A stretch of 64,000 nucleotides of DNA from Brevibacterium spongiae (lineage in GTDB: Bacteria > Actinomycetota > Actinomycetes > Actinomycetales > Brevibacteriaceae): NCBI RefSeq assembly GCF_026168515.1, contig NZ_CP093443.1, forward strand, positions 372,001-436,000, written 5' to 3'. Shown here piece after piece: positions 34,385 to 43,764 of the stretch; the stretch's first letter is position 1, and every line of letters starts with the position of its first letter. The position numbers and the translations under genes were made by a program. The notes beneath the pieces are model-generated. The model was not told the DNA's origin and searched no databases. It saw only the letters and a list, made by a program, of their open reading frames with translations.

Positions 34385-35305
34385 TCAGTCCTTCGCAGGT
34401 TCGGGTTCTTGTCCGGGGAGGAAGGGCGATTCCTCGGGTTCGGGATGGCGTTTCCACTGCACGATCATGATCAGCGCACCGAGCGCGACGGCGCCGATTG
34501 CACCCCAGACGTTCGTACGCAGGCCGAGGATGACGAAGCTCGGGTCGAGGCGGATTGACTCCCAGACGATGCGACCGGCGCCGTACCACATGAGATAGAC
34601 AGCGAAGAGGCGTCCCCACTGGAAGAAGACCTTGCGGCCGAGGTAGAGCAGGACAAGAGCGCCGAGGCTGTTCCAGATGACCTCGTAGAGGAACGTCGGA
34701 TGGAATAGGGTGCCGGGGGGAGTGCCCAGTGGGATTGCCGGGTTGCCGGGATCGATCTCGAGTCCCCAAGGCAACGTGGTGGGCAGGCCGAAGAGCTCCT
34801 GATTGAACCAGTTGCCGAAGCGCCCGCAGGCCTGAGCGAGGATGAGACCCGGTGCCAGGGCATCGAGCAGAGTGATGAGTTTGAGGCCGAGGCGGCGGCA
34901 CATGATCCACGCGCCCAACGTGCCGCCGATGAGCGAACCGAAGATCGCGATGCCGCCCTCCCAGATCGCCCATACCGAGCCGGGTTCGAACGGGTTCCAC
35001 GGGTTGCGGCCGGGGCCGAAGTAATCGGTGTAGTGCGTGATGACGTGGTAGATGCGGGCGAAGACGATGGCCATCGGTACGGCCAGAGTCGCGATGTCGA
35101 GCACCTGCCAGTCCTCGACACCGCGCTTGGTCAGGCGGCGGTTCGTCAGCACAATGGCGATGATGATGCCCACCAGGATGCACAGCGCATAGAAGTGGAT
35201 CGTCAGCGGTCCGAGTTGGAAGCTAGAGATGGAAGGACTGGGGATTGCCGCCGAGATGTCGTGCGGAATCGCGGTCGCGCTGGAAGTCACTGGGCCGAGG
35301 TGCAT
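34385..35305 (-). CDS. lgt: Prolipoprotein diacylglyceryl transferase
   Basis: A 306-residue inner-membrane enzyme with about seven transmembrane helices. Seen are IHFYALCILVGIIIAIVLTN, HVITHYTDYFGPGRNPWNPF, GGIAIFGSLIGGTLGAWIMC, the Lgt signature GRFGNWFNQELFGLPTTLPW and HPTFLYEVIWNSLGALVLLY. It transfers diacylglycerol from phosphatidylglycerol to the lipobox Cys of lipoproteins. The ATG lies 6 nt after a -10-like TAGACT on the minus strand, with no RBS, suggesting leaderless translation. Chromosomal housekeeping gene. Confidence 0.97.
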   Translation of the reverse strand: MHLGPVTSSATAIPHDISAAIPSPSISSFQLGPLTIHFYALCILVGIIIAIVLTNRRLTKRGVEDWQVLDIATLAVPMAIVFARIYHVITHYTDYFGPGRNPWNPFEPGSVWAIWEGGIAIFGSLIGGTLGAWIMCRRLGLKLITLLDALAPGLILAQACGRFGNWFNQELFGLPTTLPWGLEIDPGNPAIPLGTPPGTLFHPTFLYEVIWNSLGALVLLYLGRKVFFQWGRLFAVYLMWYGAGRIVWESIRLDPSFVILGLRTNVWGAIGAVALGALIMIVQWKRHPEPEESPFLPGQEPEPAKD

Positions 35306-35515
35306 GGGGCCAGTCTATTTGCACCCGTCTGAGAATCCTTTATGCCGCGTCTGGTCTCTGACCGGCGAGGACCGTTTTCGGGCCGATCGCTGTGCCGCCT
35401 GCGCTCTGACCAGCGCGTAAGCACGAGTCCGGTGGGGTGAAGGCAGCCGCGACAAGGCCACTCGCGCTCACTTCAGAATGGAGGCACAGCGGCGCCATTG
35501 AATGGCCATGCGCCG

Positions 35516-37783
35516 CTACGTCCCGAAGAGGCCGTCGATGATGTCGTCTGTGATGAATCGTGAGTGCAGGATCGGGATGCGAGCAGGGTCGGTGCTTTCG
35601 GGCGGTCGCCATGCCGGCCGTCCGTCGCCGAGCATGAAGACTTCCCAGTCGGAGCGGTCCATAAGGTGGTGGTGGAAGGAACACAGCAGGCACATGTTGT
35701 TGATGTCGGTCTTGCCGCCCAGGGCGTGCGGCACAACATGGTTCACGTCGCACCACCCCGCCGGTGCATCGCAACCGGGGAACACGCATCCGCGATCCCT
35801 GGCGGTGACGATTGCGGTCTGCTTCTTGTTTGCGAAGCGCTGTTCCGTGCAGACTTCCACCGTGCGAGCCTTTTCGTCCATCAGGTGGAAGAAGACGGTG
35901 CCATCGAGGCCGCGCCGAGCGACGTCGCCCATCGGGAAGCGGTCGCCGGAGCCTGTGGTGGCTTCGCCGATGCCGTTGGCAATGTCGGACGCTTTTGCTG
36001 TGACGACCAGGGCGTAAGGCGAACCTTTGGCGGCTTCCTTCATGCTGATGCGCGAAATGAGAGTGGCGAAACGTTCGTAGATCCAGGCCTTCGCACTGGG
36101 CTGCTCGCTCATGAGATCGACGGCCGAACCATTGGCGCGGACCCCGTGACCGGCAGGAACGGCACGGTTGGCAGCGGGATCCGCGGATTCGGCTTCGTTG
36201 TCTCCGGTGGCCTCGATGACAGCCCATGGAGGTGCATCGAAACGATCTCCGGTAAGGACGGCATCGAGAGGTTCGAACCGTTGCTCGTCGAAGGTCTGGC
36301 CGAGGCCGCCACTACCGGGAGTCTGGTCTGGCCCGGCGTTTGGGGCGAGTGAGGGAGCGTCTTCGCGCTCGCCTTCGTCCGCCTCGGAGTCGGTGGGTTC
36401 TGCGATTGTCGATGTGGTGCCTTTCGCGGATTGAATCCTGGAGGTCAGCAGTCCGTGCAGTTCGGATCCCGCCATGGGATCGAGGATGCCTTCCAGTCTC
36501 CAGTCTCCATTGCGCTTGGGCCGGGCAGTGATGAAGTAGGCGGAACGATCGCTGGGGTCGAGCGGCTCGGCACCATCGGGGTCGATGAGAGCGAGCATCC
36601 GACGGAAGATGTCGCGGAGCTCGCTCACAGTCACCGATTTCGCGTACTTCACGAGGTCGGTCTCCACACGGGACTTCGTCTCGTGGTCCACCCACGCGGG
36701 CAGTGCCTTGAGGCAGTCTTCGATGACGGTGAGGTGCTCCGCGGGTAGGGTGCCGAGGTGGAGCTGCTCGGCGACGAGCGGGTGTTCGGGCTCAAGGGGT
36801 TGTCCGTCGAGTGCGACTCGTCCGCCGAGATTCTCTGCGAGCCTTGCCCGGCGGTTCGCTTCTCGCCCTGAGAGGTTGAGGCGTTCCTGGATGAGCGCCT
36901 TGGTCGACTTGGCACCACTGTCCTTAGGCGTGCCGACGCGTTCGTAGACGGCCAGTGCCAGGGTGGACAGAGATTCACTGAGTCGACGCAGCGCCTCGGC
37001 CCCATCGATAACCTGCAGGGCCTCGTTCGGTCCCATCGGCCGGTCGAATGCACGAAGACCTCCGACCAGTCCGGTCAGGGAGGCGATCGAGTCGGTGATT
37101 TCGGGAGCGCTCGCAACCAGGTCGTTCCAGGCGGCGTCGGTGAGGATCGGGTGCAGCGAGGTTGGTCGTTGAGAATCAGTTCCAGCCTCAGGCTCAGCGG
37201 CGACAGAGGCGCTTGTGTTGGCCGGGCTGGCAGGATCAGCGGAGGCGGGCTGCGTGGTTGAGCTGATCTGCTCGGTTGTTTCGAACAATGAGGTCGGGTC
37301 TGCATGTGCGGTCGAGTCAGTCTTGGCGTTCGGATCGAGCCCTGTGGATTTCGCCGGATCGACGGTATCTCTCGAATTATCTCTGCTGGCGGTCGTGACG
37401 GTTTTGCTTGGTTGTCCGGCATCGAGAGCCGACGTGTCTTCGTCCATTTGTTCGTCGTCGGCTATCGGCGCATTGTCAATGGCTGCGTCATCGTCGGTCG
37501 AAACTGGGTCAAGGGCCTCGAACACCTCGGCGAAGTGGTGGCCGCTGAGGTCGAGCCCGGCCGCCTTGAGTTGTTCGGCCAGTGTTGCGGGGTCCGATGT
37601 TTCTTCGGGTTGTGCTTGCGCGGTGTCCTCGGGTGCGTGGGCATTCTGAGAAGAGGTGCCCACGAGGTCTGCCGGTGTGATGTTCGTCGGCGGTCTTCTG
37701 CTCGCCCCACCGCGCGAGTCAGCGGCGGCGCGGCGGTCGCGCTTTCCTGACTTGCGTCGCTTGCGGTCGGGGGTGAAGGTCAT
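35516..37783 (-). CDS. DUF222 / HNH endonuclease-domain protein (13E12 repeat family)
   Basis: A 755-residue protein. An N-terminal 200-residue low-complexity region (acidic, Ser/Thr/Ala-rich, basic at the very start: DRKRRKSGKRDRRAA) precedes the DUF222 domain (about 225-450, with LSTLALAVYERVGTPKDSGA and GREANRRARLAENLGGRVA). After a second disordered linker comes the HNH nuclease: RGCVFPGCDAPAGWCDVNHV, GGKTDINNMCLLCSFHHHLM. The HNH Cys, His and Asn residues are present. The family is abundant and variable in actinobacteria; its role is unproven. It has its own promoter at 37825-37853. Confidence 0.9.
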   Translation of the reverse strand: MTFTPDRKRRKSGKRDRRAAADSRGGASRRPPTNITPADLVGTSSQNAHAPEDTAQAQPEETSDPATLAEQLKAAGLDLSGHHFAEVFEALDPVSTDDDAAIDNAPIADDEQMDEDTSALDAGQPSKTVTTASRDNSRDTVDPAKSTGLDPNAKTDSTAHADPTSLFETTEQISSTTQPASADPASPANTSASVAAEPEAGTDSQRPTSLHPILTDAAWNDLVASAPEITDSIASLTGLVGGLRAFDRPMGPNEALQVIDGAEALRRLSESLSTLALAVYERVGTPKDSGAKSTKALIQERLNLSGREANRRARLAENLGGRVALDGQPLEPEHPLVAEQLHLGTLPAEHLTVIEDCLKALPAWVDHETKSRVETDLVKYAKSVTVSELRDIFRRMLALIDPDGAEPLDPSDRSAYFITARPKRNGDWRLEGILDPMAGSELHGLLTSRIQSAKGTTSTIAEPTDSEADEGEREDAPSLAPNAGPDQTPGSGGLGQTFDEQRFEPLDAVLTGDRFDAPPWAVIEATGDNEAESADPAANRAVPAGHGVRANGSAVDLMSEQPSAKAWIYERFATLISRISMKEAAKGSPYALVVTAKASDIANGIGEATTGSGDRFPMGDVARRGLDGTVFFHLMDEKARTVEVCTEQRFANKKQTAIVTARDRGCVFPGCDAPAGWCDVNHVVPHALGGKTDINNMCLLCSFHHHLMDRSDWEVFMLGDGRPAWRPPESTDPARIPILHSRFITDDIIDGLFGT

Positions 37784-37824
37784 CGCTGTTGAGTTCCGTT
37801 CGTCATTGAAGGTCTCTTAGCTCA

Positions 37825-37853
37825 ATTGTAGGCAGTCAGAGAATAGAAGACAA
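37825..37853 (-). promoter_or_regulatory. Promoter of the DUF222/HNH gene
   Basis: Minus strand TTGTCT (-35, 37848-37853), 17-bp spacer, TACAAT (-10, 37825-37830), about 42 bp before the start codon. A close sigma-70-type match in an AT-rich pocket. Confidence 0.7.
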
Positions 37854-37855
37854 TA

Positions 37856-37874
37856 GAATCTTCGAAAAAGATTC
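37856..37874. promoter_or_regulatory. Perfect palindrome GAATCTT-N5-AAGATTC beside the -35
   Basis: The 7-bp arms are identical in inverted orientation, 2 bp upstream of the -35 box of the DUF222/HNH promoter. A likely operator; the regulator is unknown and it does not match the actinobacterial LexA box. Confidence 0.5.
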
Positions 37875-38046
37875 GACTGGAAATGACATGCTGAATGTGA
37901 AGGACGCTTTTGAGTGGTTTATTGGGAGTTCGATCAGTTTCAGGGCACTTTACTCGTCGGCATTGACTCGGGATCGGTGACGACTGAAGTGTCGGGAGAA
38001 TTCTCGGAACTGGATCCGACCCGGTAGAAGTGGATGGTCTGTGCGA

Positions 38047-38118
38047 TGCCTGCCGGCCGGGAAGAGTTCTAGCCTGCCTTCTGGGAAGGGTTGCAGCCTG
38101 CCGTCTGGGAACGGTCGG
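38047..38118. repeat. 24-bp degenerate tandem repeat, three units
   Basis: Units start at 38047, 38071 and 38095, sharing GCCTGCC..C.GGGAA.GGTT. They lie in the divergent spacer (37784-38196) about 80 bp upstream of the LysR start. Read on the minus strand they would encode an 8-residue repeat, but no gene is supported there. Confidence 0.8.
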
Positions 38119-38196
38119 TCGGTAGTGCTCGAACAGAACCGCCTCGGCGCGGTTGGATCTGCACGCGGATCGCTGCGAGTGAGATGATGGGAAGCT

Positions 38197-39108
38197 ATGG
38201 CCCTTGATTTCACCCTGGTGCAGCTGCGCTACTTCCAGGAGGTCGCCAGGCGGGAGAACATGACCGAGGCGGCGAAGCAGCTCAACGTCACTCAGTCGGC
38301 GATCTCGACGGCGATGGCCCAGCTCGAGCGGACCATCGGTCTCGACCTTTTCATCCGACAGCGCAATCGTTCGGTGGTGCTCTCGCCTGCCGGGAAGCGA
38401 TTCCTCTCAGAGGTCACACCTTTCCTCGAAGCCTCCGACAACCTCGGCGAGACTGCGTTGGGCCTCTCACGTCGTCTCAGTGGAGACCTCACTGTCGGAG
38501 TCTTCTCGCCGATCGCGCCCACCCGCCTGCCGCTCATCCACAGCGAATTCGAGAAGCGCTACCCGGATGTTCGGATCAACTACCTCGAGGCGAACCTTCA
38601 GGAGCTGCAAGCCGCTGTCATCGCCGGCGACTGCGATCTCGCACTGACTTACACGCTGGGAATGACCGATCGCTTCGATCGCTTCCTCATTGACGTCGTG
38701 AAGCCGCACGTCCTCGTCTCACTCGATCACCACCTCGGCGGGGGTGGGAAACGGCCGCGACCAATCCACCTGCGAGAGCTCGCAGATGAAAACTACATCC
38801 AACTGGATCTGCCGTTCAGCACTCAATACTATGACGAGCTCTTCCGGATCGCGGGCGTCGAGCCGATCGTGCGGCACACCTTTGCTGGCTACGAAACCGT
38901 GCGGTCGTTCGTGGCGATGGGGCACGGGTACTCGCTGCTGAGCCAGAGCGTGTCCTCGGGAACGTACATCGGATCGAAGACGGTGGACGTTCCGCTGCTG
39001 GACGACTTCCCGAGCATCGACCTTGCCATCGTCTGGCCGAAAGAGCTGAGGCTGAGCAAGCGTGCGCGAGCCTTCTGCGAGCTGACCTTGGAGATCCTCG
39101 GGACCTAG
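38197..39108 (+). CDS. LysR-family transcriptional regulator
   Basis: A 303-residue LTTR. The winged HTH is TLVQLRYFQEVARRENMTEA and LNVTQSAISTAMAQLERTIG, with LFIRQRNRSVVLSPAGKRFL. The co-inducer domain (about 90-300) includes GDLTVGVFSPIAPTRLPLIH and VRSFVAMGHGYSLLSQ. It is encoded upstream of, and in the same direction as, the MHS transporter, carbamoylase and amidase genes and is their likely regulator. The next gene is 234 bp away, room for its own promoter. Confidence 0.92.
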   Translation: MALDFTLVQLRYFQEVARRENMTEAAKQLNVTQSAISTAMAQLERTIGLDLFIRQRNRSVVLSPAGKRFLSEVTPFLEASDNLGETALGLSRRLSGDLTVGVFSPIAPTRLPLIHSEFEKRYPDVRINYLEANLQELQAAVIAGDCDLALTYTLGMTDRFDRFLIDVVKPHVLVSLDHHLGGGGKRPRPIHLRELADENYIQLDLPFSTQYYDELFRIAGVEPIVRHTFAGYETVRSFVAMGHGYSLLSQSVSSGTYIGSKTVDVPLLDDFPSIDLAIVWPKELRLSKRARAFCELTLEILGT

Positions 39109-39342
39109 GCGGCTGAAGCGGACAGAAGGACCCGAACCGCGGGCCGAGGACTGCGCTGGTGCTGGGGAAGGCGGTCGGTGGGGAAGCGGTCCGCCGCCGA
39201 GGTCAGGGGCTTACGCGGAGAGGTGCCACCTCGGCCTCTCATCGATTTTCCTCATGACCAGTTTCAAAAGTATCTGTTGGACTAATGTGTTGTGGATCGC
39301 AAAGATGGTGGAAATCATCCCCGCGCCCTAAGGAGATCCCGG

Positions 39343-40647
39343 ATGTCCATCACAGCCCCGACCGAGCAGCGAACCACGTCGACGAAGATGCAGCGGAAGG
39401 TGCTCCTGGGCGGCAGCATCGGCCAGTTCGTCGAGTTCTACGACTTCACGTTGTACGGTCTATCGGCGGTGATCCTGTCCGAGTACTTCTTCCCCGACGG
39501 CGACCGGATCACCGGTCTGCTGGTCATCTTCGCGACCTTCGGAGTCGCCTTCGTCATGCGCCCCCTCGGCGGACTCTTCTTCGGAGCTCTCGGCGACAAG
39601 GTGGGCAGGCGACAGACCCTGACCATCACGATCTTCCTCGTCGGAGCCTGCACAGCCCTCATCGGCATCCTCCCCGGTTTCGACACGGTCGGGTGGTTCG
39701 CGCCGATCCTGCTCATCCTCGCCCGACTCGGCCAGGGCTTCTCTGCCGGCGGTGAATCCGTCGGCGGACCGTCCTTCGTCTACGAGCACGCTCCGATTGC
39801 CAAGCGCGGACTGTGGATCAACATCACTCTGGCTGCGACCGCCCTGCCCTCGGTGTTCGCCGGCGGCCTCATCCTCCTGCTGTCGACGGTGATGAGCGAC
39901 GCCTCATTCGACTCATGGGGCTGGCGCGTGCCGTTCCTCCTGGCGCTGCCGTTGTCGGCCGTCGGACTGTGGATCCGGTCGAAGACCGACGAATCCGAGC
40001 TGTTCAAGAAGACCGCTGCCGAACGGCCCAAGGAGTTCAGCCCGATCCGCGAAAGCTTCCGCGAGAACTGGGTCGGAATGCTCCAGGTCTTCTTCGTCCT
40101 CGGCGTCACCGCGCTCGGCTTCTATATGCTCTCGGCGTACTTCGTCACCTACATCCAGACCACGGGCGACCTCAGTCGCGAACAGTCGCTGCTGACAAAC
40201 GCGATCGCCATGGCCAGCTACACGATCTTCCTGCCCATCGCCGGCCACCTCGGTGATCGATTCGGACGTCGGCCCATGCTCATCGCGGGTGCGATCCTGC
40301 TCGCGGTCACCTCGGTGCCGGCATTCGGGCTGGTCACCAGCGGACATATGGGGCTGGCATTCCTCGGGCAGACGATCTTCGTCCTCGCGCTCTGCTGCTA
40401 CGGCGGCGGCTGCTACACCTTCTTCTGCGAGCGCTTCTCGACGAAGACGCGGTTCACCTCGGCGGCCATCAGCTACAACATCTCCTACGCGGCGCTCGGC
40501 GGAACGGCTCCGTTCGTGGGCACGTGGCTCGTCGACATCACCGGCGTCAACACCGCGCCCGGCTATTACATGGCTGCTGCGGCCGCCGTGTGCCTCGTCC
40601 TCATCTTCGTCACGCGCCTCCCCGAGACCCGCGGACGGCTGGGGTGA
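39343..40647 (+). CDS. MFS transporter, metabolite:H+ symporter (MHS) type
   Basis: A 434-residue protein with 12 transmembrane helices. Seen are the MHS opening GGSIGQFVEFYDFTLYGLSA, FVMRPLGGLFFGALGDKVGR (loop 2-3 motif), RLGQGFSAGGESVGG and HLGDRFGRRPMLIAGAIL (loop 8-9). MHS carriers import organic acids or other small substrates with protons. Followed by an N-carbamoyl hydrolase and two amidases, it probably imports an amide or ureide substrate. The start at 39343 has AAGGAG 7 nt upstream; longer frames lack an RBS. Confidence 0.92.
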   Translation: MSITAPTEQRTTSTKMQRKVLLGGSIGQFVEFYDFTLYGLSAVILSEYFFPDGDRITGLLVIFATFGVAFVMRPLGGLFFGALGDKVGRRQTLTITIFLVGACTALIGILPGFDTVGWFAPILLILARLGQGFSAGGESVGGPSFVYEHAPIAKRGLWINITLAATALPSVFAGGLILLLSTVMSDASFDSWGWRVPFLLALPLSAVGLWIRSKTDESELFKKTAAERPKEFSPIRESFRENWVGMLQVFFVLGVTALGFYMLSAYFVTYIQTTGDLSREQSLLTNAIAMASYTIFLPIAGHLGDRFGRRPMLIAGAILLAVTSVPAFGLVTSGHMGLAFLGQTIFVLALCCYGGGCYTFFCERFSTKTRFTSAAISYNISYAALGGTAPFVGTWLVDITGVNTAPGYYMAAAAAVCLVLIFVTRLPETRGRLG

Positions 40648-40806
40648 GCCTGCATTGACATCGAGTTTCGTCCACTTTCACATCACATTCTGTACAGATC
40701 ATCGGGATGAAAAGCGATGAACTGAACGAAAAGCGATGTGCGAGCCCCACCCGCGCCCCAGACCCATGCAAACCACTACCCACCCTCATGAGAGAAGCGA
40801 TCAGCA

Positions 40807-42114
40807 ATGAACCAACAGGCACCCCCATCCTCCGACGCAGCCTTCCTCGCAGACTTCCACTTCCTCGCCACCATCGGTGCCACCGACAACAACGGCGTCG
40901 ACCGGCAGGCGCTGACGGTCGAAGACAAGCAGGCGCGCGACTGGATGCGCGGGTGGGCGACGGACAAAGGCTTCGACGTGCGCGTCGATGCGATCGGGAA
41001 CATGTTCGCGTGCCTCGAGTTCGTTCCCGATGCCCCGTACGTCCTCGTCGGTTCCCACCTCGACTCGCAGCCGCTCGGCGGTCGCTTCGACGGAGCCTAC
41101 GGAGTCATCGCCGCCCTCTTCGCGGCCCTGCGCGTCAAAGAGGAACTCGCCGAATCTGGCCTGAAACCCGCCTTCAACCTCGCCGTCGTCAACTGGTTCA
41201 ACGAAGAAGGCGGTCGCTTCGCCCCGTCGATCATGGGCAGCTCCGTCTACGCCGGGCTCTTCGACCTCGATGAGATGCTCTCCGTCGCCGACCTCGAAGG
41301 CACCACCGTCGCAGAGGCGCTGCGAGCCATCGGCTATGCCGGCACCGACACCCCGCCCGAGGCGATCACCTACGCCGAGATCCACATCGAACAGGGCCGA
41401 ATCCTCGAACGCGAAGCCACGGACATCGGCGTCGTCGAGTCCAGCTGGTACACGCAGAAGCTCGACATCGACGTCCTCGGCGAACAGTCCCACACCGGGG
41501 CCACAGCCATGGCCGACCGCCACGACGCGCTCGTCGCCGCGGCCAAGGTCGTCCTCGCCGTCGCCGAGGTGGTCAGCGAGTTCGAGGAAGAAGCCCTCGT
41601 GTCCTCGGTCGGGCAGCACGTCGTCGAACCGAACTCGCCGATCGTCGTCCCTCGCCGCGTCCACATGGTCGCCGACCTCCGATCCTCCGATCCCGACATC
41701 GTCCAAGCCGCCCGCAACTCGCTGAAGACGCAGATCGCCGAGATCGCCCGTGCCCACGACATCACCATCAACGCCCGTGACTTCGACATCCGCGACAAGC
41801 GCCACTTCCCGACCGAAGGCGTCGAACTCGCCGAGAAGGCAGTGGCCAACGAAGGCCTGAGCATCCGACGTCTCGAGACGATGGCCGGCCACGATTCCGT
41901 GGCGATGAATCACCGCGTGCCCGCCGTGATGATGTTCGTGCCCAGCGTCGACGGCGTCTCCCACTGCGAGCGCGAGTTCACCACCGACGACGACATGCTC
42001 CGCGGCGTCCGCGTGCTCACTTCGGTGGCCGGTGAACTCGTCCGCGGTGAGCTCGCCGATGTCCGTGACGGTGCCGTCTGGGTCGGTTCCTCCGTCGCCG
42101 AGGTGCGCGCATGA
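40807..42114 (+). CDS. Zn-dependent hydrolase, hydantoinase/carbamoylase family (M20)
   Basis: A 435-residue M20 amidohydrolase. Metal ligands are visible in LVGSHLDSQPLGGRFDGAYG (His, Asp), NWFNEEGGRFAPSIMGSSVY (Glu), EIHIEQGRILE (His) and near the end in ETMAGHDSVAMNH (His). Family members hydrolyse N-carbamoyl-L-amino acids, 3-ureidopropionate or allantoate. The stop overlaps the start of the following amidase (ATGA), so they are coupled. Together with the transporter this points to use of a ureide or hydantoin-derived nitrogen source; exact substrate unknown. Confidence 0.92.
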   Translation: MNQQAPPSSDAAFLADFHFLATIGATDNNGVDRQALTVEDKQARDWMRGWATDKGFDVRVDAIGNMFACLEFVPDAPYVLVGSHLDSQPLGGRFDGAYGVIAALFAALRVKEELAESGLKPAFNLAVVNWFNEEGGRFAPSIMGSSVYAGLFDLDEMLSVADLEGTTVAEALRAIGYAGTDTPPEAITYAEIHIEQGRILEREATDIGVVESSWYTQKLDIDVLGEQSHTGATAMADRHDALVAAAKVVLAVAEVVSEFEEEALVSSVGQHVVEPNSPIVVPRRVHMVADLRSSDPDIVQAARNSLKTQIAEIARAHDITINARDFDIRDKRHFPTEGVELAEKAVANEGLSIRRLETMAGHDSVAMNHRVPAVMMFVPSVDGVSHCEREFTTDDDMLRGVRVLTSVAGELVRGELADVRDGAVWVGSSVAEVRA

Positions 42115-43700
42115 GCAACGTCGACCCGCGCCCCAGCGTCGCCGCCTCGGCCGCAGTCCCGACCAGCCCCACGACAGAACCCTGGGCGCTGTCGGCCACC
42201 GAGGCGCTCGCCGCCTTCCGCTCCAAGGAGCTCTCCCCGGTCGACTACCTGGAGGCTCTCATCGGCCGCATCACCGCGGAAGATGAGCGCATCAATGCGG
42301 TCACCGAAGTCGTCGAAGAGGCGGTCACCTCGGCGCGGGAAGCCGAGACGTTCTACACGAACGCCACCGACGATGACCTCGCCGAGGCGGCCGCCGCCCG
42401 TCCGCTGCTCGGACTTCCCGTGATCGCCAAGGAGAAGCACGCGATCGCCGGCCGCGGCCTGACCCAAGGTCTGCTGCACGAACGCGACACCATCGCCGAA
42501 CACGATGCCGCGATCGTCTCGCGTATCCGCTCCGCAGGCGGGTACATCCACGCCAGGGCGACCTCTCCTGAGTTCAGCTGCGCGACGATCACGCACTCGC
42601 CGATGTGGGGCGTGACCCGCAACCCCTGGAACCCCGACCTCTCTGCGGGAGGATCCTCGGGCGGATCAGGTTCTGCTCTCGCCTCCGGTTTCGCGCCTCT
42701 CGCCACTGCCTCGGACATCGCCGGATCGACGAGGCTGCCCGCGGCGTTCACCGGCACCGTCGGGTTCAAAGCCCCATACGGTCGGATCCCCGGCGCACAG
42801 CCTTTGGCCGCCGACTGGTACCGCGGGGACGGGCCGATGGCGCGCACCGTCGCTGATGCCGCCCTGCTCGCCAAAGTCATGGTCGGCGTCGATCCGAGCG
42901 ATCACGCGACGATCGCCTCGCCCGGCTTCCTCGATGGCTTCGACCCCGCCGCGGCGGTCGACCGACTCCGCGGACGCAAGGTCGCACTGTGCGTGCGCTT
43001 GGGGGACTTTCCCGTCGGGAAGGACATCGAAGCGAATACCCGCGCGGTCGCCTCGGCGCTGGAATCGGCAGGGGCGCGCGTCGAGGAGATCGAACTGCCA
43101 TGGACGGCCGAGCGGATCTTCGAAACCGCGTTCACGCACTTCGGGCACCTGCTCGCACCCGCCATGCGCGCGGACACCCGCGGCCATGAGGACACCCTGG
43201 CCGATTACACGCTGCGATTCATGGCCGACGCCGAGGCGGTCGCCGCCCGCCGCACGTTCTATGACGGTCTCGTCATGGAAGCACAGATCCAGGCAGAACT
43301 GGCAGCCGCCATAGACGGATTCGATGTGCTCTTGGCGCCCACCTCGGCGGTGGCGGGGCTGGAGGCCGATGCGAGCTATCTCGACGGGATCACGATCGGC
43401 ACCGACGGTGTCGGCCGCGAACGCGGAGCTGACGGTGCAATCGCTGGCTCCGGTGGAACGGCCGGCGTCCGCCTCGAGCACTACTGGCAGGCGCATATGA
43501 CGATGCCGTTCAATATCTGCAATCGCGTGCCGATCGTTAACGTGCCCTCGGGAATGGCGGACTGCGGCATCCCCACCGGTGTGCAGGTCATTGGCCATCC
43601 TTATGACGACCGCGCCGCCTTCGCAGTCGCCGCCGCGATCGAGCAGCTGCGCCCGTGGGCCGGACTTGCGCCTAACCGATCGCAATCACGACTAACCTGA
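42111..43700 (+). CDS. Amidase (amidase-signature family)
   Basis: A 529-residue amidase-signature enzyme. The catalytic Lys is in LPVIAKEKHAIAGRG, the cis-Ser and nucleophile Ser in SAGGSSGGSGSALASGFA and SDIAGSTRLPAAFTGTVGFK. It hydrolyses a carboxamide to acid and ammonia. Longer than typical GatA relatives, with an Ala/Pro-rich N-terminus of about 25 residues. Translationally coupled to the upstream carbamoylase-type enzyme; a second, shorter amidase follows 64 bp later. Confidence 0.92.
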   Translation: MSNVDPRPSVAASAAVPTSPTTEPWALSATEALAAFRSKELSPVDYLEALIGRITAEDERINAVTEVVEEAVTSAREAETFYTNATDDDLAEAAAARPLLGLPVIAKEKHAIAGRGLTQGLLHERDTIAEHDAAIVSRIRSAGGYIHARATSPEFSCATITHSPMWGVTRNPWNPDLSAGGSSGGSGSALASGFAPLATASDIAGSTRLPAAFTGTVGFKAPYGRIPGAQPLAADWYRGDGPMARTVADAALLAKVMVGVDPSDHATIASPGFLDGFDPAAAVDRLRGRKVALCVRLGDFPVGKDIEANTRAVASALESAGARVEEIELPWTAERIFETAFTHFGHLLAPAMRADTRGHEDTLADYTLRFMADAEAVAARRTFYDGLVMEAQIQAELAAAIDGFDVLLAPTSAVAGLEADASYLDGITIGTDGVGRERGADGAIAGSGGTAGVRLEHYWQAHMTMPFNICNRVPIVNVPSGMADCGIPTGVQVIGHPYDDRAAFAVAAAIEQLRPWAGLAPNRSQSRLT

Positions 43701-43764
43701 CGGCAGTGATCGTCGACGTCGACGATGAGAATGAGACCGTAGCCGTGTGAGCAGGAGCAGACAG

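Noticed and set aside
37950..38213. Small minus-strand gene encoding an 8-residue repeat
   Set aside because: No RBS, overlaps the LysR start, and the repeat is better explained as intergenic DNA.
40801..41964. 387-codon minus-strand frame over the carbamoylase gene
   Set aside because: Mirror of the real coding strand; no RBS or family signature.
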